Positions 5,437-9,233 of a stretch of DNA of 9,233 bases are shown piece after piece (the first letter of the stretch is position 1; each line of letters begins with the position of its first letter). The stretch is from an uncultured Bacillota bacterium (GTDB taxonomy: Bacteria; Bacillota; Clostridia; Oscillospirales; Oscillospiraceae): NCBI GenBank assembly GCA_937890735.1, contig CALACZ010000070.1, positions 1 to 9,233 on the forward strand, read 5' to 3'. A program made the position numbers and the translations under genes. Below the pieces are notes generated by a model. The model made no database searches and was not told the origin of the DNA. It was given only the letters and a program-made list of their open reading frames with translations.

Positions 5437-5961
5437 ATGACGAATGAAGTATTAAAGTGCATCGAAACGCGGCGGAGCGTCCGCCGCTACCGCCCGGAGC
5501 AGATCCGGGACGAGGAGTTGGACGCCATCCTGCGCGCCGGGACATATGCCGCCAGCGGCATGGGGCGGCAGCCGGTCAAGTTCGTCGTCCTGCAAAAGCC
5601 GGAGGACGTGGCGGAGCTGGAGGCGATGAACGCGGACATCCTCGGCACGCCCGGGGCAAAGCCGTTTTACGGCGCGCCGACCGTGGTGGTCGTGCTGGTG
5701 GACGCAAACGTCCCCACCGCCGTGGAGGACGGCAGCCTCGCGCTCGGCAGCCTGATGCTGGCGGCGCACAGCGTGGGCGTCGGCTCGTGCTGGATCCACC
5801 GCGCGCGGGAGGAATTTGCGTCCGAGCAGGGCAAGGCGCTGCTCAAAAAGTGGGGCGTCACGGGCGACTGGCTCGGCGTGGGGCACTGCATCCTCGGCTA
5901 CGCCGACGGCGCGGAGGGCAAGGCTGCCCCGCGCAAAGACGGCAATATCGTGCGCGTATAA
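5437..5961 (+). CDS. Nitroreductase-family FMN flavoprotein
   Basis: This 174-residue protein belongs to the nitroreductase superfamily, which uses FMN and NAD(P)H to reduce nitro compounds, quinones or enones. Visible marks are the N-terminal ETRRSVRRYRPEQI at 10-23, whose arginines normally hold the FMN phosphate, the ASGMGRQPVKFVVL segment at 39-52, and HSVGVGSCWIHRA at 111-123. The short length matches the small, single-domain branch. The physiological substrate cannot be read from sequence. The ATG at 5437 has AAAGGAG at 5421-5427, 9 bases upstream, and the gene begins 16 bases after birA with no visible promoter between. It therefore probably rides on the biotin-regulated birA transcript. 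No terminator was seen between it and the next gene, whose promoter begins only 5 bases after this stop. Confidence 0.92.
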   Translation: MTNEVLKCIETRRSVRRYRPEQIRDEELDAILRAGTYAASGMGRQPVKFVVLQKPEDVAELEAMNADILGTPGAKPFYGAPTVVVVLVDANVPTAVEDGSLALGSLMLAAHSVGVGSCWIHRAREEFASEQGKALLKKWGVTGDWLGVGHCILGYADGAEGKAAPRKDGNIVRV

Positions 5962-5965
5962 GCAC

Positions 5966-5994
5966 TTGCAAAAAAATCAGAAATCGGGTATACT
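5966..5994 (+). promoter_or_regulatory. Predicted promoter of the small membrane protein gene
   Basis: TTGCAA at 5966-5971 and TATACT at 5989-5994 are 17 bases apart, starting 5 bases after the nitroreductase stop. Transcription would begin near 6002, about 24 bases before the ATG at 6026. Confidence 0.7.
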
Positions 5995-6025
5995 GAGAAA
6001 AAGACTAAAAACGGAGGTAGTACCG

Positions 6026-6202
6026 ATGAAGAAAAAATGTCTGGCGCAGATCGCGGCGGTCGTCGCGGCGCTGGCTGCCCTGGCGGCTGCGGCGTATGTG
6101 ATCTATCAGAACTGGGAGCTGATCGTGGGCTTCGTCAAAGAAAACTGCCCGGCGTGCCGCCGCAGAGCGAAGCGCATTGAGTTCGAGGACTATGTAGACT
6201 AA
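6026..6202 (+). CDS. Small single-pass membrane protein of unknown function
   Basis: I do not recognise this 58-residue protein. It opens with MKKKC, continues with an Ala/Val/Leu-rich membrane helix at about 6-27, and ends in a polar tail of about 30 residues with CPACRRRAKR at 41-50 followed by an acidic FEDYVD end. The Lys-rich start suggests the tail faces out if it acts as a signal anchor, or in if the basic tail dominates; orientation is uncertain. The CxxC pair could bind metal or form a disulfide. Evidence that it is real: GGAGGT at 6013-6018, 7 bases before the ATG; a dedicated promoter at 5966-5994; and a strong terminator 16 bases after the stop. C5 does not sit in a normal lipobox. 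Confidence 0.8.
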   Translation: MKKKCLAQIAAVVAALAALAAAAYVIYQNWELIVGFVKENCPACRRRAKRIEFEDYVD

Positions 6203-6217
6203 GTGAAAACAAAGAAA

Positions 6218-6250
6218 CGCGGCAGGCAAGCGCCTGCCGCGATTTTCTTT
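6218..6250. terminator. Two-way terminator between convergent genes
   Basis: A perfect 10-bp GC-rich stem pairs 6218-6227 with 6232-6241 around an AAGC loop. ATTTTCTTT follows on the plus strand and TTTCTTTGTTTT on the minus strand, so it can stop both the small membrane protein gene and the MATE gene. The plus-side T run overlaps the MATE stop codon at 6249-6251. Confidence 0.92.
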
Positions 6251-7586
6251 AATAATGATATTTCTTCCGCTTGGCGATGACGAACGCGACGCTGACGACG
6301 AAGGCGAGGGCGTCGGCGGTGAGCATGGACCACCAGATGCCGTCCACATCCCAGAACATCGGCATGATGATCACGCAGCCGGTGCGGAACACGAGCGTGC
6401 GCAAAAACGACACGATGGCGGAGATGAGCCCGTTGTTGAGCGCGGTAAAGAACGACGAGATGAAAATGCAGAAGCCTGCGAGCAGGAACGACGGCGAGAG
6501 CAGCCGGAACGCGTGGATCGTCAGCGCCATCAGCCCTTCGTCGTAGCCGACGAAAATGTGGGAAAACGGCACTGCGCCGAGATACGACAGCACCGACAGC
6601 ACCACGCCCGAGAGCGCCATGAGGATGCTGCTCTTGCGCAGCATATTTTTGAGCTCCGCGTGATTGCCCGCGCCGTAGTGGAACGAGATGATCGGCGCAC
6701 TGCCGATGGCGTAGCCAATGTCGATGGCGACGAACACGAACTGCACATACATTAAAACGCCGTATGCCGAAACGCCGTCCTCGCCGAGGTAGCGCAGGAG
6801 CTGGAAGTTATACAGCACGCTCACGAGCGACGACGAGATGTTGCTCATCAGCTCCGACGAGCCGTTGCCGCACGCCTGCAAAATGGCGCGCGCCTCCAGC
6901 CGTGTTGCGCGCAGGTGCAGCGGGCTTTTGTTCGGGCGGAGGAAGTAGATGAGCGGCAGGATGCCGCCGACTGCCTGGCTCAGCCCCGTGGCGATCGCCG
7001 CGCCGGCGACGCCCCAGCGGAATACGCCCACGAACACCGCGTCGAGCACCATGTTCGTCACGCCCGCCGCCACGGTCACGATCAGCCCCAGCTTGGGCTT
7101 TTCCGCCGCGATGAGGAAGCTCTGGAACACGTTTTGCAGCATGAACGCCACGGTAAAGCCCGTCACGATGCGCCCGTAAAGCACGCAGTCGGCGAGCATC
7201 TCGTCCGTCGCGCCCAGCAGCCGCGCCACCTGCGGCATGAGCGCCACGCCGAGCGCGCTGAGCACAGCGCCCAGCCCCAGCGTGAAGAGGATCATCATGG
7301 AAAAATAGCGGTTGGCGCGCGCCTCGTCGCCCTCACCGAGGACCTTGGACACCAGCGCCGTGCCGCCTGTGCCGATCATAAAGCCCATGCCGCCGAGCAC
7401 CATAATGAACGGCATGACGAGATTGATGGACGCGAACGCCGTCTTTCCGGCAAAATTCGACACAAAGAAGCCGTCCACCACGCCGTAGATGGACGTAAAG
7501 ACCATCATCACGATCGACGGCAGCACAAAACGCAGCAGCCGCCCGTAGGTGAAATGGTCCGAAAGCTGGATGGGCGTCCTGGACAT
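6249..7586 (-). CDS. MATE-family efflux protein
   Basis: MATE proteins export drugs or metabolites using an H+ or Na+ gradient. The 445-residue protein has the expected twelve or so hydrophobic segments in two similar halves. It carries the family features near the start (LPSIVMMVFTSIYGVVDGFF at 22-41, GTGGTALVSKVLGEGDEARA at 72-91) and the equivalent stretch in the second half (IGSAPIISFHYGAGNHAELK at 294-313). The pattern resembles the MepA/DinF-like branch common in Clostridia. Substrate cannot be predicted. It begins at ATG 7586 with an unusually complete Shine-Dalgarno sequence 8 bases upstream, has a consensus promoter, and ends at a shared terminator, so it is a single-gene unit. No MarR- or TetR-type regulator gene is adjacent. 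Confidence 0.95.
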   Translation of the reverse strand: MSRTPIQLSDHFTYGRLLRFVLPSIVMMVFTSIYGVVDGFFVSNFAGKTAFASINLVMPFIMVLGGMGFMIGTGGTALVSKVLGEGDEARANRYFSMMILFTLGLGAVLSALGVALMPQVARLLGATDEMLADCVLYGRIVTGFTVAFMLQNVFQSFLIAAEKPKLGLIVTVAAGVTNMVLDAVFVGVFRWGVAGAAIATGLSQAVGGILPLIYFLRPNKSPLHLRATRLEARAILQACGNGSSELMSNISSSLVSVLYNFQLLRYLGEDGVSAYGVLMYVQFVFVAIDIGYAIGSAPIISFHYGAGNHAELKNMLRKSSILMALSGVVLSVLSYLGAVPFSHIFVGYDEGLMALTIHAFRLLSPSFLLAGFCIFISSFFTALNNGLISAIVSFLRTLVFRTGCVIIMPMFWDVDGIWWSMLTADALAFVVSVAFVIAKRKKYHY

Positions 7587-7589
7587 AAT

Positions 7590-7601
7590 GGATCACCTCC
7601 T
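7590..7601 (-). promoter_or_regulatory. Full-length Shine-Dalgarno site of the MATE gene
   Basis: The minus strand reads AGGAGGTGATCC, complementary over 12 bases to the usual 3' end of 16S rRNA (GGATCACCTCCT). It confirms the ATG at 7586 and predicts strong ribosome loading. Confidence 0.85.
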
Positions 7602-7640
7602 GATTACTATAGTATATCGTCCGCAGAGCGAACGAGGGGG

Positions 7641-7669
7641 ACTATATCACAGAAAGAAAAAATTGTCAA
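7641..7669 (-). promoter_or_regulatory. Predicted promoter of the MATE gene
   Basis: On the minus strand, TTGACA (7669-7664) and TATAGT (7646-7641) are 17 bases apart. Transcription would start near 7634, giving a leader of roughly 48 bases. A 10-base palindrome, TACTATAGTA (7605-7614), lies in the leader between the start point and the Shine-Dalgarno site and could be an operator; that is inference. Confidence 0.8.
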
Positions 7670-8084
7670 CATCCGGCACGCAGCCTTTATATTTTTTAAG
7701 GAAGTGCAGCGGCGTACAAAAAAGCCTCGCAGAGTTTTGCGCCCGCAGGCGCAAAATAAAATTCAGATCATTTTTGCCGGCGGCGTGTACGTCGGCAAAA
7801 ATTCTGCTCACGGAGCGGAGTTAAGTGAGACTCAAAGAGCGCAAGCCCTGCGCAGCGCTCTTGGCTCAGTCGAACTTATGCAGAGCGAAGCGTCGAAGTG
7901 GAATTTTTGTGCTTGCACAAAAATTATGCGCGCAGCGCAGTGTGAGCCTTTTCAAACGGAAACCCAGCGAAGCGGTTTTCGTTTGAGCGCAAAGCGCCCG
8001 CTTCGGCAGGAACGCAACTGCGTCCGCCGGAGCGGGTACAGATTTACTATACGCCCCAAAGTGCCGGATTGCAAGGATTTTTTC
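7656..8084. repeat. Hairpin array framed by imperfect terminal inverted repeats
   Basis: No gene is visible in 7670-8159. Six hairpins follow in series: 7735-7756 (9 bp, TTTTGCGCC arm), 7771-7801 (9 bp, TTTTTGCCG arm), 7835-7862 (8 bp, AAGAGCGC arm), 7902-7925 (11 bp, AATTTTTGTGC arm), 7952-7986 (13 bp with one G-T) and 7997-8036 (11 bp with one G-T and an inner stem). The ends are related in inverted orientation: 7656-7679 on the minus strand and 8061-8084 on the plus strand share 18 of 24 bases, including GTGCCGGAT and TTTTTTC. This suggests a non-autonomous miniature element or a structured RNA. The left end contains the MATE -35 box. No target-site duplication was seen. Confidence 0.55.
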
Positions 8085-8159
8085 GCGGTTTTCCGAAATT
8101 TTGTGGATTTTAGTCGCACGGTTTTTCCGTGGTTTGGATTATTCGGTCAATTTGCGATA

Positions 8160-8188
8160 TTGACGAACGCTCACTTTGCATGTATCAT
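8160..8188 (+). promoter_or_regulatory. Predicted promoter of the glutamine synthetase gene
   Basis: TTGACG at 8160-8165 and TATCAT at 8183-8188 are 17 bases apart, giving a start near 8195 and a leader of about 70 bases. I found no GlnR-type box. Bases 8085-8159 are T-rich with only a 5-bp hairpin (CACGG/CCGTG, 8117-8131). Confidence 0.6.
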
Positions 8189-8216
8189 TTGTGCATATTT
8201 TAAATTTCCGATTTTT

Positions 8217-8232
8217 AAGGACAGATGTCCTT
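8217..8232 (+). other. Small hairpin in the glutamine synthetase leader
   Basis: AAGGACA (8217-8223) and TGTCCTT (8226-8232) form a perfect 7-bp inverted repeat around two bases in the predicted 5' leader, followed by TT. It is too small and too poor in Ts to be called an attenuator. Confidence 0.4.
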
Positions 8233-8264
8233 TTACCGGAAACACTTTTGAAGGAGGAGTCATC

Positions 8265-9233
8265 ATGCAGTCGAAAGAAAAGATCCCGGAATTGTTCGGA
8301 AGCAATGTATTTAATGAGGCGGCCATGCAGCAGTATGTGTCCGGCTCTGCCTTCCAGGCGTGGAAGAATTGCCTGGCAAACGGCAGCGCGCTGCCGCTCG
8401 ACGTTGCCAATGACATCGCCGACGGCATGAAGGTCTGGGCGCTGGAGCACGGCGCGACGCACTATACCCACTGGTTTCAGCCGCTGACCGGCGTGACCGC
8501 CGAAAAGCACGACAGCTTTATCCACCCCGTGGGCGGCGGCAAGGTCATCATGGACTTCTCCGGCAAGGAGCTCGTCCGCGGCGAGCCGGACGCGTCCTCG
8601 TTCCCCTCCGGCGGTCTGCGCGCCACGTTTGAGGCGCGCGGCTACAGCGCATGGGACCCCACGGCGTTCGCCTTCATCAAGGACGGCAGCCTCTGCATCC
8701 CCACGGTGTTCTGCTCCTACTCCGGCGAGGCGCTGGATAAGAAAACGCCGCTGCTGCGCTCCATTGACGCCGTCTCCCGGCAGGCGATCCGCGTCCTGCG
8801 CCTGTTCGGCGACGAAAGATCGCAGCGCGTGTTCGCGCAGGTCGGTCCCGAGCAGGAGTATTTCCTGATCGACAAGGCGCTCTATATGCAGCGCGAGGAT
8901 CTGCGCCTGTGCGGCAGAACGCTCTTCGGCGCAAAGCCGCCCAAGGGGCAGGAGCTGGACGATCATTACTTCGGCACGATCCGCCCGCGCGTGGCGGCGT
9001 ATATGCGCGATCTGGACGAGGAGCTGTGGAAGCTCGGCGTCCTGTCCAAGACCAAGCACAATGAGGTCGCCCCGGCGCAGCATGAGATGGCGCCGATCTA
9101 TACCGACGCAAACTCCGCCAGCGATCAGAACCAGCTGACGATGGAGATCATGAAAAAGGTCGCGGAAAAGCACGGGCTGATCTGCCTGCTGCATGAAAAG
9201 CCCTTCGCGGGCGTCAACGGCAGCGGCAAGCAC
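8265..9233 (+). CDS. glnN: Type III glutamine synthetase (N-terminal part)
   Basis: Glutamine synthetase makes glutamine from glutamate, ammonia and ATP. The 323 residues seen belong to the large type III (GlnN) family, normally around 700 residues, so under half is present and the gene runs off the right edge. Signatures are PVGGGKVIMDFSGKELVRGE at 88-107, GPEQEYFLID at 194-203 (metal-binding glutamates), the type III signature NEVAPAQHEMAPIY at 266-279, and KPFAGVNGSGKH at 312-323 leading into the active site. The ATG at 8265 has AAGGAGG at 8251-8257, 7 bases upstream. A promoter and a short leader hairpin precede it. No PII, ammonium transporter or regulator gene is visible nearby. The frame is open with no frameshift to the window end. 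Confidence 0.96.
   Translation, partial: MQSKEKIPELFGSNVFNEAAMQQYVSGSAFQAWKNCLANGSALPLDVANDIADGMKVWALEHGATHYTHWFQPLTGVTAEKHDSFIHPVGGGKVIMDFSGKELVRGEPDASSFPSGGLRATFEARGYSAWDPTAFAFIKDGSLCIPTVFCSYSGEALDKKTPLLRSIDAVSRQAIRVLRLFGDERSQRVFAQVGPEQEYFLIDKALYMQREDLRLCGRTLFGAKPPKGQELDDHYFGTIRPRVAAYMRDLDEELWKLGVLSKTKHNEVAPAQHEMAPIYTDANSASDQNQLTMEIMKKVAEKHGLICLLHEKPFAGVNGSGKH

Noticed and set aside
7590..7601. GGATCACCTCCT on the plus strand, identical to the usual 16S rRNA 3' end
   Set aside because: No other rRNA sequence surrounds it; read on the minus strand it is the Shine-Dalgarno site of the MATE gene.
7735..8036. Possible CRISPR array because of the regular series of hairpins
   Set aside because: The hairpins differ in sequence and spacing, there is no repeated unit with unique spacers, and no cas gene is nearby.
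8139..9233. Open frame on the minus strand through the right edge (364 codons)
   Set aside because: It lies opposite the glutamine synthetase gene, whose type III signatures are unmistakable; the minus-strand product has no recognisable motif and runs across the glnN promoter.

Overview
The window looks like chromosomal DNA of a GC-rich anaerobic Firmicute, most likely a gut Clostridia of the Oscillospiraceae/Ruminococcaceae type. The evidence is strong AGGAGG ribosome-binding sites, sigma-A style promoters (TTGACA-17-TATAAT), hairpin plus T-run terminators, RNase Y, an ECF biotin transporter S component, a bifunctional BirA, a type III glutamine synthetase, and long intergenic stretches made of back-to-back palindromes. 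Coding regions are GC-rich, while promoters and several intergenic regions are AT-rich. Genus-level placement is inference.

Layout, left to right. Bases 1-104 hold the last 33 codons of a + strand gene whose end reads like ribosomal protein S9, closed by a strong terminator. After a palindrome-rich gap comes a histidine-kinase-like protein (496-1587, +) that starts at TTG and has Gln where the phospho-accepting His should be. It ends at a TTCG-loop terminator. A gap with two inverted copies of a hairpin repeat separates it from the convergent rny (1991-3547, -).

Next is a biotin module. bioY (3751-4284, -) and birA (4434-5420, +) diverge from a shared control region holding a perfect BirA operator that overlaps both predicted promoters. 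A nitroreductase-family flavoprotein gene (5437-5961, +) follows birA by 16 bases and probably shares its transcript. A 58-residue single-pass membrane protein of unknown function (6026-6202, +) has its own promoter. It ends at a two-way terminator shared with a convergent MATE-family exporter (6249-7586, -). A gap of nearly 680 bases contains a run of six hairpins framed by imperfect terminal inverted repeats. The window ends inside a type III glutamine synthetase gene (8265 onward, +).

Functionally this is mostly housekeeping: RNA decay, biotin uptake and ligation under biotin feedback, drug or metabolite export, and nitrogen assimilation. The less ordinary items are the His-less kinase, the small membrane protein, the possible extension of BirA control to a flavoprotein, and three intergenic palindrome clusters. 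I see no CRISPR array, transposase gene, tRNA or rRNA gene, and no convincing new defence or biosynthetic system.
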